A stretch of DNA of 64,000 bases. Origin: Callipepla californica brunnescens. Taxonomy: Eukaryota; Chordata; Aves; Galliformes; Odontophoridae. Below the pieces are notes generated by a model. The model was not told the DNA's origin and ran no database searches. It was given only the letters and a program-made list of their open reading frames with translations. How positions within the stretch are numbered: position 1 is the stretch's first letter; each line of letters begins with the position of its first letter. The translations under genes were made by a program, and so were the position numbers. Positions 22,901-32,102 of the stretch are shown here, piece after piece. The stretch lies in assembly GCA_023055505.1 (NCBI GenBank), contig JALIRH010000045.1, positions 682,001 to 746,000 on the forward strand, given 5' to 3'.

Positions 22901-24816
22901 CAATGGGATACACTGGGAGGCACTGGGATACACTGGGAGGCACTGGGACACACTGGTCCATGGCAGAGTCTGTTTTTGGATGGGGAGCACAAGGCATCAC
23001 CACGTGGGTTCCCAGGTTGGGGGCCAGGTCCCATATAGGGTCTGGGTTAGGGTTAGGGTTAGCCCACCCAGCCATACTGGGAGCCATGCCAGACCCACAG
23101 CAGTGTTTCCATCCCCATGGCCCCGGCCCAGTGCCGGCACTCACAGCTGTGTTTGGAGGGCACGCTCCTGAAGCGCCGTGTGGACACCACGGTGAGCCCG
23201 TCCTCCTGCAGGCGGTACAGCCGCTCCCTCGCACGCCGCGACGTCACCTTGCGCAGCAGAGAGCCCTGCAGCATCAGCTGAAGGTCCTCATCCTCCGACA
23301 GCCCTGAGCGGGGACAGGACGGGACAGGATGATGGGGGTTGGGACGGATGGGATGGGTGGGGTGGGATGGGGATGGGATGAGACACATGATGGGATAGGA
23401 TGGAACAGACACGATGTAATGTGATGGGCCATGTCAGACACGACAGGATGGGTCTGATGGGACAGGAGAGATACTTTGGGATAGGATAGACAGGACAGGG
23501 TGACACGGGATGGGACAGACAGGATGGGATGGGACAGGAGGGATGGGGTGGGGTGGCACTGGTGGGACGAGATAGGAGCAGACAGGATAACATGGGATGG
23601 GATGGGTTGGGATGGGATGGGACAAAACTGACAGGATAGGACAGTGGTTTGAGATGACGCTAATGACAGCACAGGTAGAACGTGATGGGACAAGTCCAAG
23701 TAAGATGAGAAGGAGCTGGGGAAGGAACAGACAGGATGAGATGGAGTGGGATAGGGCAAGATATATAGGATAGGACGGGACGGGACAATCCACTGCCATC
23801 AGCTCCTCTCGCACTATGCAGCTGGGAGGGATGGGACACGGCCAAGCAGCGGACTCAGAGCTGTGCTCACACTGCAGAGCTCGGCCAGGGCTGTGCAATG
23901 CCAGCAAAGCTGCTGCAATCCAGTGTGGGAGCAGCAGGAGCAGGGCTGCCACCCGCCCTCCCCAGCCCCAGCCCTGTCCCCAGGCTGGCGGTGACTGCAC
24001 ACCCGCTCTGCCGGGACATTTCCGTCCATTCTCCATGAAATTGTTTCCTCCTTTTTATTTATTTTTTGGAACCGCTCCTTGAGAACAGCCCCAGGGGCCA
24101 CGCACCGCTCCTGGGATGGGAAATGGATGTTCCCAACCACGGGGACCCCCAACTGTGGGGAACTCCCAAACACTGGACCCTCCATCCGTGGGAACCCCTG
24201 GCCACAGGAACACCCCTGACCATGGGGACCCTCAATCATGGGGAAACTCCAGCCACGGGGACCCCCCAACCGTTAGACCCAAAACCATAGGGACAATGGG
24301 GAAATCCCTGACCATTGGACCCCCAACCATGGGGACCGCTGACCATAGGGACCCCCAACCATGAGGACCCTTACCACGATGACCTCCCAGCCATGGGTCC
24401 CAACCATGGAGACCCCTAACCATGGGAAATCCCATGGCGGACCCCCAATTATGGGCACCCCAACAATGGGTGCCCCCCCGCCAGGATCATGGAGACCCCC
24501 AAAATTACAGAAGACTCAAACAACAGAGACCACCAATCATTACACTCCCAACCATTGGGACTCCCGTGGCCGCGATGACCCCCAGCCACGGGGACCCCTG
24601 ATCACAAGAAACCCCCCCAGCCACACGGACCCCCAACTACGGGAACCCCGACCGCGGAGGTCACTCCTGACCACGGAGACCCCTCCAACCGCGGGGTCTC
24701 TCCCGGCCTTTGGGACCCCCATCCACGGGGCCCACGGGGCCCGGACACTCACCCAACTTCTTCAAGGCAGCCCCGCTGCGCTCGGGGCGGGGCCGCCCCC
24801 TCCGCCCGCAGATCAT
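16922..24816 (-). CDS. PLCD3: Phospholipase C delta 3 (1-phosphatidylinositol 4,5-bisphosphate phosphodiesterase)
   Basis: Hydrolyses PIP2 to IP3 and diacylglycerol; calcium-activated. Sixteen minus-strand coding exons: 24816-24753, 23303-23145, 21953-21725, 21420-21291, 20863-20638, 20097-19896, 19687-19546, 19465-19313, 19245-19120, 18874-18715, 18436-18320, 18248-18097, 17942-17819, 17231-17082, 17010-16922. This lists 15 clear blocks; a further short 5' exon is possible. Total is 2223 nt, 740 aa. Order: short N-terminus [16 protein letters not shown] domain, EF hands ([20 protein letters not shown]), X box with [25 protein letters not shown] and ILSLENHC (catalytic His and Ca-binding residues present), acidic linker [12 protein letters not shown] box ([25 protein letters not shown]), C2 domain ending [14 protein letters not shown]. 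The C2 exon acceptor at 17943 is unusual (see findings). Delta 3 rather than delta 1 or 4 is chosen by position beside NMT1 and ACBD4 and by the acidic linker. Confidence 0.93.
17240..17812. repeat. 41-bp minisatellite in PLCD3 C2 intron
   Basis: Roughly 12 diverged copies of a unit of about 41 bp, built around 'gagatgtactgggaggaat' and 'ggggaccacaatggga'. They fill almost the whole intron between the exons ending 17231 and starting 17819. Confidence 0.85.
18885..19105. repeat. Degenerate tandem repeat in PLCD3 linker intron
   Basis: About six diverged copies of a unit of roughly 35-40 bp built on 'agagaccccaaag' and 'gatggacaaccc'. They occupy nearly all of the intron between the Y-box exon and the acidic-linker exon. 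Confidence 0.75.
19700..19870. repeat. Degenerate 'gtccccatgtcaccc' repeat in PLCD3 X-box intron
   Basis: Repeated 'tgagtccccatgtcacc' modules with a short (ACC)n run at 19754-19769 fill the intron between the exons at 19546-19687 and 19896-20097. Confidence 0.65.
21450..21712. repeat. 'caagctgtcccc' tandem repeat in PLCD3 intron
   Basis: Many diverged copies of a 12-15 bp unit such as 'caagctgtcccc' or 'caacatgtcccc' fill the intron between the PH-domain exon (21725-21953) and the first EF-hand exon (21291-21420). Confidence 0.75.
22040..22965. repeat. Large 10/20-bp minisatellite in PLCD3 PH-domain intron
   Basis: About 900 bp of near-continuous 10-bp half-units (gggatacaat, gggatgcact, gggaggcaat, gggaggcact) in higher-order blocks, with a recurring 'ggaggctctggaagctactg' module. 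It sits in the intron separating the two PH-domain exons. The low-complexity codons create long stop-free frames on the minus strand that are not genes. Confidence 0.93.
23044..23062 (+). repeat. Short interstitial telomeric repeat
   Basis: Three perfect GGGTTA units (GGGTTAGGGTTAGGGTTAG) in the PLCD3 PH intron, about 80 bp after the large minisatellite and 280 bp before the next one. Confidence 0.9.
23325..23795. repeat. GGATGGGACA-type minisatellite in PLCD3 intron 1
   Basis: A degenerate 5-10 bp repeat of gggat, gggaca and aggat units begins directly after the exon starting at 23303. The array is purine rich on the plus strand. Confidence 0.85.
24115..24735. repeat. 'accatggggacccccaacc' minisatellite in PLCD3 intron 1
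   Basis: Some 30 diverged copies of an 18-20 bp unit resembling 'accatggggacccccaacc' run almost to the donor of PLCD3 exon 1 at 24752. A stretch at 23796-24114 between the two intron 1 arrays is unique sequence with no exon that I can support. Confidence 0.85.
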
Positions 24817-25879
24817 CGTGCGCTGCTCCCGGAGCCGCGCGGGGCCACGCGAGGGCGGAGTGGGGCGGGACCGGGAGGAGCCGGCACGGGGCGCGGGGCG
24901 TGGGTTTGCAATTTGGAGGGGGGGCGGGAAGGGGTTGGTTGCTCCGGGAGCTTCATACCAGTGCGGGGGGGGGGTATGTGGAGGCACACGCGCATGTGTG
25001 TGCGCGTGCGTGGAGGCGCGTGCGTGGAGCCGCGTGCACGGGTGGGCTCGTGTGTGTGTGCGTGCATGTGCGCGCAGCCACACGCGTGTGCGTGAGACCC
25101 AGAACACCCCCCCTCCCCCCGCCACCCCCACGCGTTGTTCGCCGCGGGATGACGCGCGGGGAAGGAATGCGATGGCAGTGCTGAGCGGGGGGGGGGCATG
25201 CCGCGCTGTCACAGCCCACGGTCCGTGTCCCACCCACCCCCCCCCCCACTGCTGCTCTCCGCTGCCCCGCAGCGTTCTGCCCAGTGCCTCCAGCATCCCG
25301 GCTCAGTGTCCCCGTGCGTTGTCCCCGTGCCCCCCGCCCCGAGACGTGGGCCCCACGCTCCGTTCCTCGATGCCCCATCCGCTGCCCCAATGCCTCGTCC
25401 CTACACAGCCCCCATCCCCGTGCTGCCCCTTTACACCGTCCCCACTCCTTGTCCCCAAATGCCCTGTCCACACGCCCTGTCCCCTCACGCTGTCCTCACT
25501 CCCCGGCTCCCTGCCCTGTCCCCGCGCTGTGTCCCCACGTCCCGTCCCGTCACGCTGTCCCCACCCCTCATCCCCACTCCGTCCCCGCACTCCGCTCCCC
25601 CGCAGCGTCCCCTCCCGCGCTGTTCCTCCCCGCGGCCGGCAGGGGGCGCCACAGCGCGCGTTCCCCGCTCTCCCATTGGCTGCAGCGCGCCCCGCCTCCA
25701 GCAGGGGGCTCCCGCGCTGCGCCGCGATTGGCTCGGAGGAGGCGGGACAGCGCGGCCCGTTTCTCAAGCCTCGCTCTGATTGGCCGCAGCGCGGCGTTGC
25801 CGATGGAAGCCTCTCGCTGATTGGCCGAGCGCCGTTCCCCACACGGATCGCCGAGCAGCGGGGCCGGCGGAGCGGGGCC
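24817..25879. promoter_or_regulatory. Divergent PLCD3/ACBD4 CpG-island promoter
   Basis: About 1.06 kb separates the PLCD3 ATG (minus, 24816) from the ACBD4 ATG (plus, 25880). Near ACBD4 are four ATTGG boxes (25675, 25727, 25779, 25820), spaced 52, 52 and 41 bp, consistent with NF-Y binding. Two CTCF-like motifs, CCGGCAGGGGGCGCC (25636-25650) and CCAGCAGGGGGCT (25698-25710), face the same way. There is no TATA box. GC boxes abound. Binding is inferred from motifs only. Confidence 0.72.
24984..25095. repeat. Alternating purine-pyrimidine GT/GC tract
   Basis: A run of about 110 bp rich in CACACGCGCATGTGTG, GTGTGTGTGCGTGCATG and CACGCGTGTGCG. Strict R-Y alternation over many segments makes it a candidate Z-DNA-forming tract, in the divergent promoter about 170 bp upstream of the PLCD3 start codon. 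Confidence 0.8.
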
Positions 25880-28800
25880 ATGGCGGAGCCGGGCTGCGGG
25901 GCGCAGTTCCAGGCGGCCGTGCGCGTCATCCAGGGGCTGCCCCGGAGCGGTGAGTGCGGCCGGGAGCGGGGCCGGGAGCGGGGCCGGGAGCGGGGCCGGG
26001 GCCGCCCCGCGCTGTGCTGACGGCGGTGCGGTGCGCTAGGTTCGTACCGGCCTTCCTACGAGGAGATGCTGCGCTTCTACAGCTACTACAAGCAGGCGAC
26101 GGCGGGCCGCTGCCAGGGACCCCGGCCCGGCTTCTGGGACCCCATCGGGCGGTACAAGTGGTGAGGAGCTCCCCCTCCCCTCCCCCACTCCACCCCGTCC
26201 CCCCCGGTTCGGGGCTGCGGGGTCGGCTCAGCCCCCGCTCAGCGCCGTCCGTCCCGCAGGGACGCGTGGCACAGCCTGGGCAGGATGAGCAAGGAGGAGG
26301 CCATGGCCGCGTACGTGGCCGAGATGAAGAAGGTGGCCCAGAAGGTACCGGGGCCGAGGGCTCGGGCTCGGGCTCCTCCTCGGTGCCGCCCCGCGCCGCA
26401 GCTCTGTCCGTCGTCCCCAGATCATCGACACGGTGTCCCCGGACGAGACGACGCAGGAGATGTTCCGCTACTTCGAGCCGCTCTACGAGGTGATCCGCGA
26501 CATGCCCCGGCCCCCGGAGAGCTTCTTCCGAGGGACAGGGGGTGAGTGGGGGCCGCCCTCTGTGCCACACCCGCTGCCCCCGGGCTCCGCAGCTCCCAGT
26601 GCTGCTGCGTCTTCAGGCTGAGCTTTCCCTCCCCTAAACGTGGAGGAGAAAAGCTGAGCTTTGTCTTCTGAGCAGCCCGAGCCCATATGCAGCCCTACAT
26701 GGCCGTGCTCCTCCCGGGCAGCCCCAGCGCGGGCGCAGGGCCAGGCAGGGCGGCTGTGTGCTGTCCGCATCACCTGATGTAAACACGTCTGTGTGTGGAG
26801 AAACGGGGGCTGAGAGGGGAATTACCGGGGTAGGGAGGTGCTGAGGTGGCCTTGTGCTGGATAAAAACCCTTCTGCGTGGCTGCGGCCTCGGTTGGCTGG
26901 GCAGCAGGTGGGCTTTGGCAGCAGGTATAAACCGGCAGTGCTATGCCAGTGTCAAAAGAGCTGAGACAAATGGGCTCTCTGTCTCCGCTGTCCCCCCCTG
27001 CATCCACAAAGATGCCCAGATCACATCAGCAGGGTGTGTTCCCGCATGGCTTGGCCTCACATCTGCTCCCTCACAGATGAGTAACAGCCAAATGGACTCT
27101 TTTTCTCTGGGACGTGGAAGCTGGGTCCGAACTCCCCATCCTTTCCCACCTGTGGGTGTCCTCCTGCACTGATGTCACTTAGAAATGACAATCTCATTGA
27201 AATCTAAACCTCAGGCTGCGTGCGAGGCAGATAAACACCGGGTGCCTGAAATGTGGTTTAAAACAACAAACTCCTTAAGCTGTTGAGTTATTTGTGCTAA
27301 AGGTTCTTAGACTCACCTTGGGCCTTTTGGTTTTGGTTTTTTTTTTTTCATCATTACAGCTTTTGTTAATGATAATCCAGGAGAGAGAGGTGATGTTGGA
27401 GGCTGTGGTGGTTGGGTGCTGGTGGTGCCCGGGAACCCAGGGGCAGCCCCAGCGAGGTGCAGGGCAGCATTGCCACATAACTGCCTGTCCAGGAGCGGGG
27501 AGCAAAGTCCCGGCTGCTGGAACCGCTGCGTGGCTGCGCTTAACCCCATGGGCTCCAACACCCTGGAGGGGGCATGGGGTGCAGGGCTTCATCCCCACGT
27601 CCATCCCGGTGCACGCAGAGGGCGGGCAGCACCGCTGGGAGATCTGCAGCACTTTAACTCTGCTCCCTTTCTGTCCCTGCAGATGAGCAGGAGCAGGAGG
27701 CCGAGAGCGGCCAGGAGGAGCGAGCGAGCAGCCCGGCCCTGGAGGACGCACTGCCCGGGGAGCAGCAGGACGGGCAGCAGGCGCCAGGTTGGTCTCCCCG
27801 GTGTGGCCAGCACCCGGCAGAGACCCCACGGAGGAGGCAGTGGCGATGGGGCCGGGCCGGGCCTCCATCGCAACACAGAGCTGTTGGCTTCAGGCACGTG
27901 TGGTCCAACCCCGCCTGCGTGTCACACAGAGCCGGGGCTTCTCATGGAGCGGCTGCTGACCCGCAGCGTATCCCTGCTGTCACTGTGCTGCGTGCAGAGC
28001 TCCCGTTCTGCTGTGCTGCAGCCGAGGCGCAGAGCAAGGCGGTGCTCCCACCCGCAGCACACACAGTCACAGTGCTGATTCTGCTCCGTGGCGGTGGTGT
28101 GAGCAGAGCGTGCAGCAAAGGGAGCTCAGCCCCAGCACTGCTGACACTGCGGGGTGGGCAGCGTCGCTCCTGAGGGCCACGGTTCCCCGGGTGCTGTGCT
28201 GGGGGGTTCCTGCTGGACGCAGAGCTGTGCCGGTGTCAGCCCGTGAGCGAGGCCTGGCAGCACACAGGGGAGGAGCCCTGGAATCCACAGCCACGATGAA
28301 CCCGTCCCTGTGCCCCCTGTGCCCGTGTCCTTCCCATGGTGCGAGCGATGCTTTGCGGCCCTGAGCAGCAGGATCTGGTGCTTCTCCTTCCTCTGAGCCT
28401 CCCGCTGAGCAATCGAGGCCTCGCTTGGTGCACACAGACCTCTGCTTCCTGCTGCCCGCAGACTGCCGCCCGTGCTGAGCTTTCTCCCCACGAGCACAGC
28501 GGCTCCGCAGCCGCGTCCCGTCACGCCGGCGCTGCCTGTGCTTCCCTTGCAGGAGCGGGGCTGGCTCCTGCTGCCAACACGCGCCAGGGCAGCCAGGGCA
28601 CCAGCGACTCCGAGGGGGAAGTGTTCTGCGATACCGCGGAGCAGATGGAGCCCGAGCAGGTAACGTGCCCGGCGCAGGATGCGGGCTGGGGTCCCGGCAG
28701 CCCCGCTCCGTGCAGGCACTGCTGCACTCTCCAGCTCTTCACCGCTTTCCCGGCAGCACATTGAGACACCCCCCCCCCCCACCCCGCGGGGGCTGCAGCG

Positions 28801-30645
28801 GTGTGGGACGTGCAGCTCGGCCTCGCAGGGTGGCAGCGGTGCCCGGGGCTCTCAGGGCCGTTCTTTACCGTTGCGCAGGCTGGGCTGCTGCTGGCCGAGC
28901 GGGGGCTGTCCCTCAGGAGCGTCCCGGGCCGGTGCGTGGCTGGGCGGGCAGAGCGGGGTGAAGGCAGAAGATGGGAGGGGAGCGGCGGTGCCGAGCTCGC
29001 AGCCCTGAGCTCTGACGGAGGTGGGTGCGGTGCTCGGCTCCCGCTGCTCCCCCTCTGCCTGGGACGTGTGGGGCTGAGCACTGTGACCGCTGATGGTCGG
29101 GAGCCGCGAGTCCCCGCATCCGCTCTCTTGGTGCCGTGGTTCCCAGGCCGCTCAGCGCTTCCCCCCCAGGGCAGATCCCCTTTGTTGTTCCGCGGTGCGG
29201 CTGAGGGCTGAGCTGAATGCTCAGCATCCTTGGGCTCCAGCACCACGCAGCCCTGCCGGCGGCGTCAGCTCCGTGCCCTCGGATACGGTTGTGCCGGCTG
29301 GGGCCCGGAGCTCTCCGTGGGCCCTCCTGGTGTCCCTGGAGGTGCTGGCACAGCCGCAGCCGCCATCCCGGCGGTCCCCAGCAGAGATGGGGTGAGGACC
29401 GGCCCGCGTGGCTGCCCCCATCCCACCAGACATCGGGGCTGTGCCGCTGTCACCGGCAGCACCGAGCTCCGCAGGGCGGCACGGCTCCATACTGACAGCT
29501 TTGCAAACGTCCGGGGCTGCTTGACCTTGGGAGTTCAGTTGTAACGAGGCCGATAAAGCCGGGCAGAGGGGCCCGAGGAGCAGCCCGTGCTGCAGCCAGC
29601 ACCAGCCGGGCCTACCGGGACGTGGCAGGGCAAGTTTGGGGCCGAGAAGTGCAGATCCTCCATCCCACAGCGCTGGGGCGGGGAGCCCGGCTGCTCCCAC
29701 CGCCGCACCGTCCGTGTACCGCGTACACCCCTCCGCCTCGTGTCTCAGCGTCGCTTCCCTTTGCTCCCCGCAGATGTGCAGCTCGGTGGGGCGGAGCACG
29801 GTGCGGGGAGCCCCGCTGAGCCCACCGCCGTGGAGCAGCGGCCGCTGCCGGAGCTGGACGCCCGCGTGGCCGGCACCGTGCGGGCCCTGCAGGACGACAT
29901 GCAGCGCGTGCTGGAGCGGCTGAGCGAGCTGGAGCTGCTCACCTCCACGCAGGTGCGTGTGAGCGCTGCCGGGGGTGGGCAGCTCGGGGTGGGTGCACGC
30001 TGGGGACGGAGCACGGGTTGTGCCGTGTCCTGGCGGGGCCGGGGCCGCCCTCCAATGTGCCCCGGGGCTGAGCGGGCAGTGCAGCCCCCGTGCTGCCCCG
30101 GGTCCCGGTTGCATCGCGGGACGGGACGCGGTGGCTGGACGGGGTGCCCGGCCCTGGCTGCGTCCCAAAGCCCGTCCTGTGTTGCAGGACACCTCTGGGG
30201 CCGATCCCGGAGAGCTGCTCGCCGTGCAGGTGAGTGGGGGGGGAGGCAGCACCTCGCAGTCCCCACCGACCCCTCCTCGCCGCCCCTCTGACCCCTGCGC
30301 GGGGCTGCCGGGGGCGATGACGAGAGCGGGGAGGGGTCCGTCAGCAGGAGGCGGCCGTGGGGGCAGGCGTTGGGGGCAGGTGTGAGCAGCGCGTCCCCGA
30401 TGCACCGCTCCTGCCGACGGCGGGGCCGATGCGGTGGCCGCGTGTGAGACCCCCGCGGGACCGCGGCCACAAAAGGGGCAGCAGCGCTGGGGGCGGTCGG
30501 AGCCGCCGTCCCCACAGCTCTGTGCCCCCTCCAGGCAGCGTCCCCGTGGGCCCTGCCCGCGTCCCCGCACACGCTGCTCTTCCTCGTGGCCTGGCCCTTC
30601 ATCACGCAGTGGCTGCTGCGCCGCTGGCGGGGCAGGAAGAGGTGA
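25880..30645 (+). CDS. ACBD4: Acyl-CoA-binding domain protein 4, tail-anchored form
   Basis: Binds long-chain acyl-CoA; family members ACBD4 and ACBD5 tether peroxisomes to the ER through VAP proteins. Nine exons: 25880-25949, 26040-26160, 26260-26344, 26421-26541, 27683-27787, 28553-28659, 29782-29952, 30188-30229, 30535-30645. In-frame total 933 nt, 310 aa. The ACB domain is at about residues 8-95 ([34 protein letters not shown]). An acidic Q/E-rich linker follows, then an FFAT-like motif [11 protein letters not shown], a predicted coiled coil ([20 protein letters not shown]), and a C-terminal hydrophobic segment [17 protein letters not shown] with basic tail RRWRGRKR, a tail anchor. The acceptor of exon 7 is uncertain: CAG at 29773 breaks the frame, whereas CAG at 29781 keeps it. 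ACBD4 rather than ACBD5 is decided by position next to PLCD3 and HEXIM1. Confidence 0.92.
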
Positions 30646-30876
30646 CGCGTCCCCGCCGCGGTCGCCCGGCGCCCCACGCAGCCGCCGCCGTTCCCGGTTC
30701 TGCTGCTCCCGCACCGCGAAGGCCGCGCCGCCGTCCGCCGCGGGGACCCGGCCGCTCGGGGCCGCTCGGGGCCGCCGAGGAGCGCAGCCGGGCCGCGGCC
30801 GCGGGGGGACCCGTGGGGGTGCGGATGGCAGCGGGGTCAGCGCTACCACGCGGGGGCTCAGCCCCGACCCCCCCGC

Positions 30877-30882
30877 ATTAAA
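30877..30882 (+). terminator. ACBD4 poly(A) signal (ATTAAA variant)
   Basis: ATTAAA, the common variant signal, lies 232 nt after the ACBD4 stop. GT-rich sequence (gctgtgcgtgtgtgctg) follows within 30 nt, as expected for a downstream element. Confidence 0.7.
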
Positions 30883-31077
30883 GTTGCCTTTTCAGTGCGG
30901 TTCTGGCTGTGCGTGTGTGCTGCCCGGGGGGGGGCGGGGGAGGGGTGGGGGGGTACCCCGCACCCCGTGGGGACACCCCGCCGTCCCTTTGTCACCCGGC
31001 GGTGCAGTCCCTACGGGCGCCAAACGAGGCCGGGGCGCTGCGGGCCGCGCAGGGCCGAGCGCACCCCCACCCCCACC

Positions 31078-31126
31078 CCCCCCCCCCCCCCCGGGTCGGG
31101 TCGGTTCGGTTCGGTTCGGTTCGGTT
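31078..31126. repeat. C-run followed by (TTCGG)n
   Basis: A long C homopolymer-like run (to 31092) is followed by about six GGTCGG/GGTTCGG units. It lies about 750 bp upstream of the HEXIM1 TATA box. Confidence 0.85.
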
Positions 31127-31848
31127 CCCCTGCACGTGACACCGCCATAGCGCGATGCCATCAATTGCAGTGGGACCCCCCCCAACCCGGTGCCACCTCT
31201 TGAAGGGGGGGGAGGTCGCGGCCCACGCAGCCCCTCCCGGCGGTTCTCCGCCCCCGCTGCCCGCACTCCAGGAGCTCCCGCTCCCGCCCCCCCCCACTCC
31301 CCCCCAAAAAAGGGACGCGGCGCCTTTAAGATGGGACTCGCTCCGCTCGGGTTTGTTTACATCTCCCTCCGCGCGGCCTGGGCCGCATCGCACAGCATCG
31401 CTTCCGCGATCCTTCCGCCCGGACCGCCCCGTTCTTTCTCCCTTCGCCCCTCGACTCTGTTTCCCCCCTCCCCCCGCTCCCGGTATGGGCTCCGTGGAAC
31501 GGTCCCGGAGCGGGGACGGTCTCAGCACCGCTCCGCGTCCCTCCTCGCGGCGCGGACTCTTTCGGACCGTACCAGCGCGGGGCGGGGGGGGGCGGAGCTC
31601 CGCTCTCATCGCGGCTCTGAAGGTCGCGGAGCCGCGTGCCTGGAGCTCCCCCTCCGCGCGTGGTACGGACCCGGCCCACCCCCTCTCCGCTATTGGCTGA
31701 GTAGCTCGAGCGACGTTCCGCTTCGCCAATCAACGCTCGGCTGGCCGAACGGCGAGGGGGCGTGCCTAAGCTGTACGCCCCTCCCCTCGAGCACGCCGAT
31801 TGGCTGTAGGGCGGGGCGCGCAGCGCGCCTGCGCCGGACGCGCGCGGC

Positions 31849-31856
31849 TATATAAG
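31849..31856 (+). promoter_or_regulatory. HEXIM1 TATA box
   Basis: TATATAAG lies 254 bp before the HEXIM1 ATG in a CpG island. ATTGG is present 50 bp upstream. Transcription is expected to start at about 31880, giving a 5' leader of about 220 nt. A TATA box within a CpG island fits a strongly inducible single-exon gene. Confidence 0.8.
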
Positions 31857-32102
31857 GCGGCGGAGCGGGAGGGGAGCGGCAGTCGGGAGGCGGCGGCGGC
31901 GGGCGGTGGTGGCGGCGGTGGTGGTGCGGGGGGGCGGGGCGGGTGCGGAGCGGAGGGAGGAGAAGAAGGAGGCGGCGGCGCGTGCCATGCGCGCGGGGGG
32001 GGCGGGCCCGGCGGCATTAACCCCTCTGCGGCCGTGACCCCGCGGCCCGGGGGGACGGGACCGATGTAGCGGCCGTCCGTGCGGGAGTTGGAGCGCGCAG
32101 CC

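Larger units (their letters stand above)
30646..31848. other. ACBD4 3' UTR and HEXIM1 upstream region
   Basis: After the ACBD4 stop comes a GC-rich 3' UTR ending near ATTAAA at 30877-30882. The rest, to the HEXIM1 TATA box, is CpG-island sequence with C-runs, a (TTCGG)n repeat and several CCAAT boxes (ATTGG near 31692, CCAAT near 31725, ATTGG near 31799). I see no coding exon. Confidence 0.6.

Noticed and set aside
23044..23062. True telomere or chromosome end
   Set aside because: Only three units, inside a gene intron with coding exons on both sides.
21610..23234. Long minus-strand open frames (300 and 220 aa) rich in S, C, I, P, Q and H
   Set aside because: They are translations of the PLCD3 intron minisatellite; the repeat unit merely lacks stops in these frames.
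24710..26020. A 436-aa plus-strand frame crossing the PLCD3/ACBD4 promoter
   Set aside because: GC-rich shadow covering PLCD3 exon 1 antisense and the ACBD4 exon 1 region in the wrong frame.
29221..30849. A 542-aa minus-strand frame
   Set aside because: Antisense to ACBD4 exons 7-9 in very GC-rich DNA; composition is A/P/G/R noise with no domain, and true exons with splice sites lie on the plus strand.
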